From assembly GCA_022606425.2 (NCBI GenBank), contig JAHDVF020000414.1:1-64000 (forward strand): 64,000 nucleotides of DNA. The letters run 5' to 3'. The notes below the pieces were generated by a model. It searched no databases and was not told where the DNA came from. It worked only from the letters and a program-made list of their open reading frames with translations. Source of the DNA: Lepidostoma basale (lineage: Eukaryota > Arthropoda > Insecta > Trichoptera > Lepidostomatidae). Numbering within the stretch: position 1 is the stretch's first letter; each line of letters opens with the position of its first letter. Both the position numbers and the translations under genes were made by a program. Below are positions 40,791 through 50,718 of the stretch, in pieces.

Positions 40791-41375
40791 TTTCATATTT
40801 TTAAACTTTTCATAAATCAGAGGTCATTAAAATGTATTAAAAAAAATTTTTAAGAGAAAAAAATGTTTTTACAATCATTTAAAGGCACATATATTTCTTA
40901 TGTTTATGGTTATAAATATTTGAAATATCTGTTACCCCTTTCAAGTTTTTCATATGCATCTTTGCAAATACATCTGTCATGTGATAAAAAATATAATTGA
41001 GAATTAAGAGTTGGGAATTAATATGGTATATAAATCCAAACATGAGACCTAATCTAGGGTATGCATCGATGATAAAGGAAAATATATAGCGAAGCAGAGT
41101 ATTGTACCTGGCTTGCAAAGGACCCAACTTGTTGGTACCGGAAGCAGCGCGGTGGGGTTCACTCGCTCTCGAATCCGAAGCGGCGAGGGTCCTTCAACAC
41201 CCTCCCCTGACACTTTCCAAGTTTCATTCAAATTTAACGACATGCTTATTATGCATCCTTTAACCTCCGATGGCTCCGAATACTTGAGCATCTTCCTATT
41301 CCCTAGAAATTTGCAATGTGTAATTTATATTCAATATATTATTTTTTAAATAGTGAAATTTTTATACGTAATAAT
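40791..41375. other. Unassigned
   Basis: Contains a balanced-composition segment at 41100-41230 (ctcgaatccgaagcggcgag), legible in both directions but not recognisable. No repeat relatives seen. Confidence 0.4.
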
Positions 41376-41548
41376 AAATCAAATTTTCAAGGTTGGTCAT
41401 GTTAGAAGTCAGAAGACGCGACGTGCGGGTATGACTCGTTGTATGTGGAGGAAGCTAAAGAGGTGTTTCAGGATAGAGTTGTGTAGCGGTCCATTCTCAC
41501 TGTCTACCCCTACGGGGAAACAGCGTGATGGTTTGTTTGTTTGTTTCC
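41376..41548 (+). pseudogene. LINE C 3' fragment with (TTTG)n tail
   Basis: caaggttggtcatgttagaa, gcgacgtgcgggtatgactc, tccattctcactgtctaccc, then gatggtttgtttgtttgttt. The tail repeat differs from the GTTA of LINE A although the coding end is homologous. Confidence 0.85.
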
Positions 41549-41835
41549 GTAATATTCGTTAGACTTAGAGAGATATATGAAGCTGAGGATATTATAATAT
41601 GGAGTAGACAGCGAAAAAGGGACTGGTACAGTCACGTCCAAAGAATGGACGCCACCAGACTCCTGTATATTGTATTACTTAATCAGCCTTATGGGACTCG
41701 TCTTAGTGGGAGACTCTAAAAGATGGAAGGACAGTTGGATCCTCAACTCCTGTGAGGTGGATTCTCAGCTGGCCTTCCATGGAGAACAAACCACATAGGG
41801 GTACAGCAAGGAAGAAGAATAATAAGAAGTAATAT
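41549..41835 (+). pseudogene. LINE I 3' fragment with (AAG)n-type tail
   Basis: Reads AEDIIIWSRQRKRDWYSHVQ, RMDATRLLYIVLLNQPYGTR, then frame changes and the end acatag..acagcaaggaagaagaa. Paralogues at 28815 and 47650. Confidence 0.8.
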
Positions 41836-41840
41836 TTATT

Positions 41841-41989
41841 AACCAACTAAAAAACAAACAATCACGCTGCTTCCCGGAGGAGTAGGCAGAGAGTATTGAC
41901 CGCCACACTGCTCTATTTCAATATACCTAGAGAGCTTCCTCTACATACCTACATCATAATGCGCACCTTTATTGATTTTTCCGACATTG
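41841..41989 (-). pseudogene. LINE C 3' fragment
   Basis: Inverted tail aaaaacaaacaatcacgctg, then gaggagtaggcagagag and cctctacatacctacatcat to tttttccgacattg. Confidence 0.75.
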
Positions 41990-42087
41990 GTACTGGCTTA
42001 TGGAGTTGAAGAAGACCGAGGAAAACATGGCATGACCAAATTAATCCAAATTTAATGGTCGGTCATGTGAAAAGTTAGAAAATTGAC
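41990..42087 (+). pseudogene. LINE B/C fragment leading into tandem array
   Basis: gaagaccgaggaaaacatgg, catgaccaaattaatcc and ggtcggtcatgtg encode the RPRKTWHDQIN region and run into the first 218-bp unit. Confidence 0.75.
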
Positions 42088-42709
42088 GTTCGTGTATGAC
42101 TGTATTAGAATAGAGTAGTTTGGCAGTCCATTCTCTCTGCTTACCCTTCCGGAGAAACGGCGTATTGTTTTGTTGTTGTTAAAACAATGGGATAATGGGT
42201 GTAACAGAATAGAGTAGTGTGGTGGTCCATTCTCTCTGTCTGCCCTACCATGTAAACGGCTTGATGGTTTATTTGTTTGTAATAGTTGAATTATAGAGAC
42301 TTTAAGTTCGTGTATGACTGTATTAGAATAGAGTAGTTTGGCAGTCCATTCTCTCTACTTACCCTTCCGGAGAAACGGCGTATTGTTTTGTTGTTGTTAA
42401 AACAATGGGATAATGGGTGTAACAGAATAGAGTAGTGTGGTGGTCCATTCTCTCTGTCTGCCCTACCATGTAAACGGCTTGATGGTTTATTTGTTTGTAA
42501 TAGTTGAATTATAGAGACTTTAAGTTCGTGTATGACTGTATTAGAATAGAGTAGTTTGGCAGTCCATTCTCTCTACTTACCCTTCCGGAGAAACGGCGTA
42601 TTGTTTTGTTGTTGTTAAAACAATGGGATAATGGGTGTAACAGAATAGAGTAGTGTGGTGGTCCATTCTCTCTTGATGGTTTATTTGTTTGTAATAGTTG
42701 AATTATAGA
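42088..42709 (+). repeat. 218-bp tandem repeat, three copies, made of LINE C tails
   Basis: Units start with gttcgtgtatgactgtatta at 42088, 42306 and 42524, exactly 218 bp apart. The third lacks about 30 bp. Each unit holds two successive LINE tails, one ending gcgtattgttttgttgttgt and one ending ttgatggtttatttgtttgt. Copies differ by only a few bases, so the amplification is recent. Confidence 0.95.
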
Positions 42710-43212
42710 GAACGTATTTAAATTGCTCAGTCAAAATGATCTTGTCAGTGAAATTATAGGACAAGTCAACAAGGCTTCGGTGGTATCAGGTTGTCTCATG
42801 GATATAATATGGAAAAACAAGTATGTGAGAACTGACAGTAGGGTCAGAATATATAAAACCTGCTTAAGGCCTTTACTGGCATATTGCATTGAGACCAGAG
42901 CGAATACCACAAGAACGAAGGCTAAAGTGCGGAAGGCAGAGATGAGGATGCTGAGGATGATAGCAGGAAGGACGATTCGGATCTGCAAGGTGGAAGATCT
43001 CGTGAGATGGGGAAAACAAAGCGGAAGATACTGGAATGCGCACGTACAAAGGATGGATTCCACCAGAATCCTGTGATTCCTGCCGGCTGCCGTCCCCCCG
43101 GAAGACCGCCGAAGACATGGAGAGATAGTTGGGAGTCAACCTCCCAAGAGAGGCCAGCCTGATTTCAGGAACAGACCAAAGGTCTATAAGGAGAAGAAGA
43201 AGAAGAAGAAAA
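42710..43212 (+). pseudogene. LINE Y: C-terminal domain with (AAG)n tail
   Basis: From 42723 an open frame reads IIGQVNKASVVSGCLMDIIW, TDSRVRIYKTCLRPLLAYC, VEDLVRWGKQSGRYWNAHVQ and RMDSTRIL, with a stop at 43074-43076. After the stop come the PGRPPKTWRDSW-like remains and ggtctataaggagaagaaga. Closest to LINE J and I. About 115 codons are unbroken. Confidence 0.8.
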
Positions 43213-44045
43213 GTATTTAAATTCAAATGTGTGCGATACGACCCATTTTTCTTCTCACACAACAACTTTTATAATTTGCATTCAAGGGAAACATAATTTC
43301 TTTTCGTTTTCCAGCGATTTTTTTCCGCGATAATAGCCTCCTTAAGCATCCCCAAGGATAAACCCTTATATTCGCTGAAGCACATTAAGTTGCTAACGTC
43401 TCAATATAAACAGCGGCGTTCTCATTTGTATTTACACAAAAATATCCTTAAATCCAGTCGGGACTGACCTAAGGCCTGTTTTTACCGTGTAAATATTACC
43501 CCATTACGGTGATACGGGCTAAAACGATTTATACGGCAGGGGGGCGTCCCGGCGGGGGTGAAACGCTGACGCGAAAGCCGCGGCCCCAGATATTAAAGTT
43601 GAATATTCATTACCAAATGAGGGAAATGCAAATGCGGTTTACAAATAGCCGGAATCTCACCTGCTAAAATTAGCTATGACACTAACCATAAATGGCTTAC
43701 AAACTATTTCATAAAAGACTCTTATAAACAATGTATTTTCCTAAATTAATACGAATGAAAACTTTTGTTTTCTAAAAGTTTTATTATATTTTATGTGAAT
43801 GATATATTTCCCCTGTCTTAGGCATTATCAAATATATATTGCATAGTTAGTGAAAGTCATTTGAAAATACCTGAGACACGATAATAATAATAATAATACT
43901 CGTATGCTAACTTTTAAAGCGCTGTTTTTGTGATGTAATCACCTCAAGGGCGCATTAAGACGTGTTTTAAATCTAAAACGCTGCTTCTGATTGATATTCG
44001 CGATCAATTAGAAAGTATAATAGAACAAAATATGCAAGTTTTAAA
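43213..44045. other. Unassigned; U remnant at 43750-43850
   Basis: 43270-43690 has balanced composition, a GC-rich patch (cgtcccggcgggggtgaaac) and an octamer-like atgcaaat, with no relatives in the window. It is a candidate for host conserved non-coding DNA. gttttctaaaagttttatta at 43769 is a U repeat. Confidence 0.4.
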
Positions 44046-44345
44046 TTGGGTATGAAATATGAAAAAGATGCTTTTCAGCTTAGATCTGAATCTGTCGGAT
44101 AATTTATGCATCTGTGGTGTGAAGGTAGATTGTTCCAAGCTGATTGACCGGCCACCGCAAACGCTCGATCCCCAAAATTTGTACTAGGGCAACGCTTCGA
44201 CTCAACTAATCTTCCTATTGCCGAGGAATTTGCCGAGCGAAGTGTGGATTGCCTTATATTTAGGCTGTCCGTTATACATAGTTCGGATCTATAACTTGGA
44301 GCCATTCCATGTAGCGCTTTGAAGACTGTCCAGCAGAGTTTATAC
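44046..44345 (-). pseudogene. CR1/L2-type LINE C-terminal fragment
   Basis: Minus frame: VFKALHGMAPSYRSELCI, RQSTLRSANSSAIGRL and STNFGDRAFAVAGQSAWNNL, then PSHHR. The KALHGxAPSYLSEL...FGxRAFSVAGPxxWNxLP succession is the classic ending of CR1/L2 group LINEs. Stop after SDLS. Confidence 0.8.
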
Positions 44346-44523
44346 TGGATTCTTTCTGGACTTTTAAGTCAGTGAAGTTCTTTGAGATGTTGTGTTATTT
44401 GGGTTTGGAATGTTTACATCGTTTTTTATCATATTTACATCATTGTTAAATAAATAATGAATAATGCAAAGGATTTATCAAAACTAACTTAATATATTGT
44501 TGGCACACCATGCCTTATACATC
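44346..44523. other. Unassigned
   Basis: Nothing recognised. Confidence 0.3.
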
Positions 44524-44951
44524 TTCAATGTACGAGGCATTATGTGCCAACATTTATGTATGAAAGTGAAACATGAAAGAATGAAATTGTCATCGATGCA
44601 GTTGAAATTAAATTTATTAGATGATTGTGCGGTAAATCTGTTCGTGATGGAATCTTAAATGCAAATATAAGAAGTGAATGCTGTGCAAATGAAAGTGCCT
44701 ATCGCGATGTATGAATGTTAAGGAAGCGAGAGAAGTATGTCAGGAAAGAACAGTGTGGCAGTCCATTCTTTCTGACCATTGCAATTGAAAATGTTATAAA
44801 CAAAATAATGAAAGGGGGAATCAATGAAGGCAGAATTGTTAAAAAAAAGTGTATCTAAACGACGTTAAGGAAACTGGAAATGGAAAAAGACCGAGGAAAA
44901 CGTGGGATGATCAAATCAATCATTTGTAATTTAAATTTCGGACACGTACGG
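44524..44951 (+). pseudogene. LINE A, rearranged, 5' side of an interrupted copy
   Basis: Blocks out of order: LMYGSET-like, an early piece of the tail region (gcgagagaagtatgtcagga, tccattctttctga), then KGxINEGRIVKK, ETGNGKRPRKTWDDQI. It breaks at acgtacgg (44944-44951), the left copy of the target duplication of LINE K. Confidence 0.75.
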
Positions 44952-45806
44952 GCTATATACAATGTGCGATAGATGAAATAAAAGGGGAAATGGAACATAG
45001 AAGAGGTGTAAGAATTCACGGACGGAAATTTGGATATGATAAGATTTGCAGACGATGAATTGGAACTAAAAGATACCTTAGATACTGTGTAAAAAATACT
45101 AAATACAACATACAACATGAAAATAAACAAAGGTAAAACTAATCTAATGACCGTGGGTAGAGATGAGCGCCAAATAAATAAAGAGATGGCTGGAACTGCG
45201 ATCTAAAACGTAGAGACTCTTATTTACCTGGGGAACAGTATTACATGGGATGGTCGATCAAAAAAAGACGTCGATAGTCGTATCTACCAGGCTAAATTTG
45301 CCTTCAACAAAAAATCTCCAGTATTCGAGTCCAATAACTTAGACCTAAACCTCTGAAAACAACTTATAAAAACATTAGTGTGGAGTGTTTTACTGTGCGG
45401 CTGCGAAACTTGGTGCCTGGGCGAAAGAGAACGCAAAAGGCCGGAGGCATTTGAGATGTGGACCTACCGACGAATTGCTAATGGTTCATGGAGGGACCAC
45501 GTTACAAATGAAGAGTTTCTCAGCAGAGTTAAGAGAATAGCGCCATAGCGGAGAGGCGCGCGAGATGGATTGGTCATGTGTTGCGACACGAATGTTTCCT
45601 GCATAATGTATTGGAGGGAATGGTCGAGGGATCGATTGGCAGAGAACGACCTCGCCAGGAGTACCTAGCCCAGATTTGCCGAGATATGGGTCGCATCTCT
45701 TATGCGGAGTTGAAGAGAGTTCGAGTCCGAGGACCGAGCGGGGTGGAAGAGGAGATGCGTCGCCTTGCAGCAGACCAATAATTAGATTGAGACCGGAGAA
45801 GAGAAG
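44952..45806 (+). pseudogene. LINE K inserted into LINE A
   Basis: Encodes an RT active site MIRFADDELEL, then KINKGKTNLM, IYLGNSITWDGRSKKDVDSR, LVWSVLLCGCETWCLGERER, EAFEMWTYRRIANGSWRDHV and, from 45578, MLRHECFLHNVLEGMVEGSI through GRERPRQEYLAQICRDMG to RRLAADQ and a stop. Frames shift several times. Flanked by acgtacgg and acgtaagg (44944-44951, 45807-45814), an 8-bp target duplication with one change. Paralogue at 54583. Confidence 0.85.
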
Positions 45807-45940
45807 ACGTAAGGAGTTGTAGAAATCGATGTTCGTGCATGAAACGATTTATGATTGTTGAAAAAATGAGAGAAGTAAATCAGGACAGAACGATTAATTC
45901 TACCTCCTCTTCCGGGGAGGCGTGATAGTTACTTAGTTAC
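45807..45940 (+). pseudogene. LINE A, 3' side of the interrupted copy
   Basis: Resumes with taaggagttgtagaaatcga and runs to ccggggaggcgtgatagtta and ttagttac. Joined to 44951 it restores the normal order. Confidence 0.8.
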
Positions 45941-46277
45941 AAATTACAGTTTTTGAAGTTATATGATGAAGTTAGCCAACAATGATAAATAATTAATTCG
46001 TTTTTCGAATATTGTGTAGTGAGCAATTCATCAGTGACAAAACTTGTATTTAAAAACTGTTAAGTTATTTTTTATTTATTACATCGAAGAAGTTATTAAA
46101 AATTGCTTGTGTTCATATTATGATATTTTTTTAGTTTAATTTATAATTAATATTGACGCAAAGAAGCGCTTTGAAGTTCTCCTGTATTGTGCGCGATTCG
46201 TCTACTAAACGAGGAAGCATTCGAGATAGACCTCTTTTGATGCAGCATAGCGAATTTTTGAATACCCTAATGATAAG
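45941..46277. other. Unassigned
   Basis: AT-rich, no relatives seen. Confidence 0.4.
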
Positions 46278-46412
46278 AGCAACAAAGACGTAACCGTCAT
46301 ATTTCCATTCATATGGTTCTATGAATATTTCCTTTGATGTTCTTTTACCCCTGTGCTCATCGATTTGGCGCTATAATGATATAAAGAGTTATTCAACAAA
46401 ATATTAATAAAT
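46278..46412 (+). repeat. SINE 3' half
   Basis: Shares catatggttctatgaatatt, tcctttgatgttctttt and gatataaagagttattcaac with 16200-16370. No tRNA-like head. Confidence 0.55.
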
Positions 46413-46429
46413 TTATCATTGGCAGTACA

Positions 46430-46527
46430 TAATAGAGTTCTGGTGCGAACCTTTAAATACGATAGTGACACTTGGAGCTTGCAAAAAAGGATGAAAGTAG
46501 AATAAATGCCGTAGAAACTAGATCACT
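46430..46527 (+). pseudogene. LINE A/B, 5' side of a SINE-interrupted copy
   Basis: ggcagtacataatagagttc (AVHNRVLV), acgatagtgacacttggagc and gatgaaagtagaataaatgc up to agatcact, where the SINE begins. Confidence 0.75.
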
Positions 46528-46684
46528 TGATCTAGTGAAGAATTCATGTGACAATAAAATGGCGATAGAACATCTACCCATCACATGTCACTAGAATCAC
46601 TATGATAGCTATAATACCCTTTACATCGATTTGGCCCATGCTATCGTGATGCAAATGCAATTCAACAAAAGAATAATAATAATA
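46528..46684 (+). repeat. SINE, 5'-truncated, inside LINE
   Basis: Starts at tgatctagtgaagaattcat and ends in an ATA-repeat tail. The hexamer atcact stands on both sides (46522-46527, 46685-46690) and the LINE reading continues across, so this is a genuine insertion. Confidence 0.8.
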
Positions 46685-46900
46685 ATCACTGAAAAGAATG
46701 TGAGGTAAAATGACATTTGATGAAATACCGCACGACGAAATAAGGCAGATATTTGTATGCTATATAAAATTAAAAAAGAATTTCTGAGATGGTTTAGACA
46801 TATGGATGAGAGATAAAAATTTGTATAGAAGCAGTGTGAGTGGAAGGAGGAGTGGTGGAATTCCAAGGACAGCATGGCATAATCAAATTATAAAATCCAT
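46685..46900 (+). pseudogene. LINE B, 3' side of the SINE-interrupted copy
   Basis: atgtgaggtaaaatgacatt, aaggcagatatttgta, ctgagatggtttagacatat and gaagcagtgtgagtggaagg follow the LINE B order up to catggcataatcaaattata. Confidence 0.75.
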
Positions 46901-46945
46901 TTTCATTTCAATTTATCAAGAAGCTAACAGGAATAAAAAAGGATA

Positions 46946-47312
46946 TGAAAAAGGGCTTTTAAAAGGATCACTTAGATGGTTTAGATATATGAAATAAATG
47001 CGTCGGAGAAGAATTGTTAAAAATTATACAAAAACAGTGTGAGTTTACCAAATAAAAATTATACAAAAACCAAATTAATCAATTACTTTTTTTGAGAGAT
47101 GCTTTCCGGACCACGAGGGCCTTTGAAGTGAATCTCTTACAAAAATGGCGCTAAAGAAATTATCATTATCATCGTCAACATTACAAAATGGCGGCCACAT
47201 TCAAATTTGGAAAAATCAACGATCGTCCGTATTTGAATGTATGAATGTGACGTGACAAAGCAGTGTGGTGGTCCCTTTTCTTTGCCTACCCCTCCGGAAA
47301 AATGACGTATGA
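46946..47312 (+). pseudogene. LINE B fragments interrupted by foreign 90 bp
   Basis: 46946-47090 (aaaaggatcacttagatggt, ccaaattaatcaattac) and 47186-47312 (ggcggccacattcaaatttg, tccggaaaaatgacgtatga) are LINE B. 47094-47185 (cggaccacgagggcctttga) is a piece of something else that ends in a short TCA-rich run. Confidence 0.65.
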
Positions 47313-47649
47313 CGTAATATTTTGAAAGTTAATTAGTTTTGAGCAACTAACGTTATTTTGACGAAATAAGGACAAAAATGGAAGTAGTTTAAAAAAAATT
47401 GTTTTAGGAGCGAAAATCAAATTCTTCTTATTGTTGTAAGAAGAATTTGATTTTCTTGAATTCAAACGTTTTAATTCGTATAAATAAAACCAGTCATTCG
47501 GGATAACCAAATGAAACCATTAGCAACACAAATTTTGAAATAATAACTATTTATCTAAATTTGTTATCTATAGAAAAAATACATAAACACCAATTTGTTA
47601 TAGTTTTCATAAATATACATGAAATCGCATGAGAAACACCTGAATAATA
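47313..47649. other. V-family trace at 47355-47405, otherwise unassigned
   Basis: acgaaataaggacaaaaatg and gaagtagtttaaa match the end of the V element at 30830. A 20-bp inverted repeat (caaattcttcttattgttgt region) lies at 47418-47453. Confidence 0.4.
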
Positions 47650-47945
47650 GAGATATGTGTAGTTGAAGATATTATAAAATGGAACAGAATGCAAAGGAGG
47701 GACTGGTACGGTCATATCCAAAGAATGGACACCTCCAAACTCCCCTATACTTCTTCTTCTTTTTCTGATTGTAGATCTTGCGATCCCCTATATTGCACTA
47801 CTTAATCAGCCTCACAGGACTCGTCCTCGTGGAAGACCTCCCAAAAGATGTAAAGACAGCTGGGAATCCTGTTCACATGAAGAGCAGACCTCTGGGGAAC
47901 AGACAACATAGGTCTACAACAAGGAAGAAGAAGAAGATGATACAT
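47650..47945 (+). pseudogene. LINE I 3' fragment
   Basis: VEDIIKWNRMQRRDWYGHIQ, RMDTSKLPYT, interrupted by a 34-bp insertion at 47750-47783, then LNQPHRTRPRGRPPKRCKDS-like sequence and ctacaacaaggaagaagaag. Confidence 0.85.
47750..47783 (-). mobile_element. 34-bp LINE J 3'-end insertion
   Basis: cttcttcttctttttctgat and gtagatcttgcga are the inverted (AAG)n tail and last ~20 bp of LINE J. It is flanked by tcccctata on both sides (47741-47749, 47784-47792), interrupting LINE I exactly. An extreme 5' truncation. Confidence 0.85.
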
Positions 47946-48584
47946 GATTTATATTTTTAAAAATTATAAGAACCAATTTGTATTTGAATACAGTAGCGCT
48001 TAAACATAAAAATAAATGGAAAAACCGCGCTATAAAGCTTTCACATTTTTATTTTGCGAGAAGTTGATCGAGAAACACTTTGAAAGCACGATCGAGACAG
48101 AGTAGAACATCTCCCCGGGGGAAACAACTCGGAATTATATCAATTAAAAAAATCTTTATTTAAAATTCTTTCACTCTCGCAACAAAAAGACAGACTCAAC
48201 CTATCACTTTAAATATTGAATAGTGAATGTTTTTCATTTTATAATTTCACACTCTAACGGAAACATCCGCTCGGGGCTCCAATAAAAACATTAAAATGCT
48301 TAGTCTAATGATCACTAAAGATAAACCGCTCAACTTCGTTGGGGCTAGACGTGTGGCGTACACATCCACTTGTGTATGTATGAAGGTGAGATAGTTATAT
48401 GAGAATGCTACATCTAAATTCCGTGTATCCTCCCTAACGATCCTAACCGTATCACTGTCCATCCCATATTATTCCGTGACCCTTTCCGACAGTATAAGAG
48501 AGGTGGTACATTTTTTCCCTCGCTTGCCCCCACTAGAAATGAAATCGCGACGCTTCAAAAAATATCACACTACCTTTTAGAAAG
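47946..48584. other. Unassigned
   Basis: Mixed-composition DNA at 48240-48540. No relatives in the window and no recognisable coding frame. Confidence 0.4.
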
Positions 48585-48640
48585 TATATATAAACGACGT
48601 CAACGGAACTAGAAATATAGGAATACGTGGCACGATCAAA
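48585..48640 (+). pseudogene. LINE A, 5' side of an interrupted copy
   Basis: agtatatataaacgacgtca, aggaatacgtggcacgatca: the YVNDVN to TWHDQ region. Cut at atcaaa. Confidence 0.75.
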
Positions 48641-49136
48641 TCTAAAACTAACTAACTAACTAACCATCACGCCGTCTCCCCGAAGGGGTAGGCAGAAAGA
48701 ATGGACTGCCACACTTTTATTTAGTGACATATTTCTCTCGCTTCCTCAACATTCATACATCGTGTCATGCACGCGCGTCGATTTCTCTGACTCCTCACAT
48801 GGCTGACATTGAATATTTGATTTATTTGATCGTGCCACGTTTTCCTCGATCTTCCTCTATTTCTGGTTCCATTTAAATCATTAACATATAATTTTTTTAC
48901 CATTCTTTCTTCATTCATTCTTTCCATATATCAAAACTATCTTAATGATCCTTTCATTATTTTGTTCATGACACCATCATTCCCACCGCATTCACTTCTT
49001 ATATTTTCATTCGACACTATCATACACAGAGTATTCACACATTCGACTAAGAGGTCTCATTTCTACTGCATTTATTCTACTTTCATCCTTCTTTTGCCAG
49101 GTCCATGCTTCGCTTCCATACATTAGGGTCGGTAGA
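48641..49136 (-). pseudogene. LINE A inserted head-on into LINE A
   Basis: Clean copy from the inverted tail (ctaactaactaaccatcacg) back to atacattagggtcggtag, i.e. MYGSEAW. The minus frame 48721-48927 is open (MERMNEERMVKKLYVNDLNG and on). Flanked by atcaaa at 48635-48640 and 49137-49142; the plus-strand LINE A resumes after it. Confidence 0.85.
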
Positions 49137-49255
49137 ATCAAAATAATCGCCGAGCGTGCATGGTTGAAAAAGCGAGATAAATTTGTCAGGAAAGAACAGT
49201 GTAGTGGTCCAATATTTCTGCCTATCCTTTCAGTGAGACGGCATGATGATTATTT
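49137..49255 (+). pseudogene. LINE A, 3' side of the interrupted copy
   Basis: aataatcgccgagcgtgcat, caggaaagaacagtgtagtg and ggcatgatgattatttagtt. About 60 bp between the two halves is lost. Confidence 0.7.
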
Positions 49256-49394
49256 AGTTTTATAAAGCACACACGTCAGTTTTTAGCAGATACGTACAAA
49301 TAAGCGTTTCAAATTTAACCCTTAAAAATATTGAAGTATCATAGTGTTTCGGTCAAAACATGGAATTTAATAAACATTGGATTTTTTTTTCATT
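49256..49394. repeat. F-family outer end at 49320-49370
   Basis: ttgaagtatcatagtgtttc and ggtcaaaacatgg match the outer end. The core is absent. Confidence 0.55.
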
Positions 49395-49775
49395 TCAGAT
49401 AAACTTAAGACGTTAACACTGTAGAATTCCATGTTAACATTTTTTTATGAACGGAAGAACAATGTTAACTATTTTTCTCGATTATAAAGGTATATAGCTT
49501 TCGAAACATATCAAGAAAAATACACTTCTTCTTCTTCTTTTGATTGTAGATCTTGCGATCTGTTAATGCAGGATATCAACTTTCTTCCTGCGATGAAGAC
49601 GACCAGCCTTCTCTCCATCTCCTGGTGGTCGACGGCCCTCTGGAGTATCATAGTTTACGATATCAGGAATTCTTGCTGGTTCCATTCTCTCGATGTGGTC
49701 CCTCCATAATTGTCTTCTCTCAAAAATACACTCAAAAGTGTAAAAAACGGTGTTTTAGTTTTTTTTAAACGCAAG
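49395..49775. repeat. W element interrupted by LINE J
   Basis: Outer phrase gttaacactgtagaattcca, a degenerate core at 49478-49513 (GAAAC, atatc) and the arm agaaaaatacactcaaaagt with gtgttttagttt. The arm is split by a LINE J with an 11-bp target duplication. Confidence 0.65.
49527..49721 (-). pseudogene. LINE J 3' fragment with target duplication
   Basis: Inverted (AAG)n tail, then gattgtagatcttgcgatct to tgtggtccctccataattgt, matching 37462-37640. aaaaatacact flanks it at 49516-49526 and 49722-49732. Confidence 0.9.
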
Positions 49776-49776
49776 A

Positions 49777-50149
49777 ACATAAACAAACCATCAGGCCATT
49801 TCTCCTCAGAGGTAGGCAGAGAGAATGGACTGCCACACTAGTCTATTCTGACACACCTCTCTAGCTTTCTCCACATGCATACACACACGTCGATTCATTC
49901 AACTTGCCATTTTTCCTCGGTCTACCTCGACTCCGTACTCAATTTACATCGTTAACGTATACTTTTTTTTTCTAAATCCATGCGCTTCATATGTCCGAAC
50001 CAACGCAGCAATCCTTTCATATTTTCGTTCATAATCACTCTTCATTCCTGTCTTATATCAGCATTTGAGATACTGTTGTATATCGTTCTACTACACACAC
50101 GTCTTTGGGACCTCATCCCTACCGCATTTATTCTACTATAAATGCGGTA
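49777..50149 (-). pseudogene. LINE C 3' fragment
   Basis: Inverted tail aacataaacaaaccatcagg, coding blocks back to gggacctcatccctaccgca. Cut by LINE L at the repeat ctataaatgcggta (50136-50149). Confidence 0.8.
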
Positions 50150-50704
50150 TTTACTTACTTACTTCCTATGGCCATACAACTCTTAAAAGAGTTTTAGCCT
50201 CCTTGATGATTTTTCGCCAAGCTCCTCGATCCTGCGCTTTTTGCTCCCAGCAGTCCGATTCGCCCAACCTAGCCAGGTTAGCCAGAACATTGTCCATAAG
50301 GCGCTGTCTAGGCCTTCCTAGAGGTCTTACTCCAGTCGGTCGAGATGCGTACAGGGTCTTGATTGCTCTGGTCTTTTCGGCTCGGCATACATGCCCAAAC
50401 CATGCTAGGCGACCGGCTCTCACGGTGCTCGTTATAAGGGGCTGCTGGGTCATCGTACGGATCTCTTAGTTGGTCCTATGCCTCCAAGTTACCGCTGCAA
50501 CACCGGGTCTGGGTCCCAGGATCATTCTAAGTATCCTATTTTAAAACCAGTAGATTCTTTGTTTTTCTTTTAGAGTCATTGTCCATGACTCAGAACCATA
50601 TGTTACCACTGGCTTGATGATCATGTTATAAATACGCAGCCTGGTGTTTCTGGATAGAAGCTTGGACTTTTGGAACGTTCGCAAGGAGGCTGCAACTCGT
50701 AGGC
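50150..50704 (-). pseudogene. LINE L with (GTAA)n tail and target duplication
   Basis: Inverted tail ttacttacttacttcctatg at 50150. The minus strand encodes GRLAWFGHVCRAEKTRAIKT, GVRPLGRPRQRLMDNV, CWEQKAQDRGAWRKIIKEAK and, upstream, KPVVTYGSESWTMTLKEKQR and RLRIYNMIIK. This is the C-terminal domain of an RTE-like LINE with one or two frame changes. A 14-bp repeat ctataaatgcggta stands at 50136-50149 and 50705-50718. Confidence 0.9.
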
Positions 50705-50718
50705 CTATAAATGCGGTA

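Noticed and set aside
42088..42709. CRISPR-like or satellite array
   Set aside because: Units are 218 bp, contiguous and without spacers; they are duplicated LINE tails.
42873..43265. 130-codon minus-strand frame
   Set aside because: Antisense to LINE Y, whose plus-strand frame has family motifs.
43750..43860. Another hammerhead-like core in the U repeat
   Set aside because: GAAA is followed by TATATC and the upstream box is unrecognisable; no stem II can be drawn.
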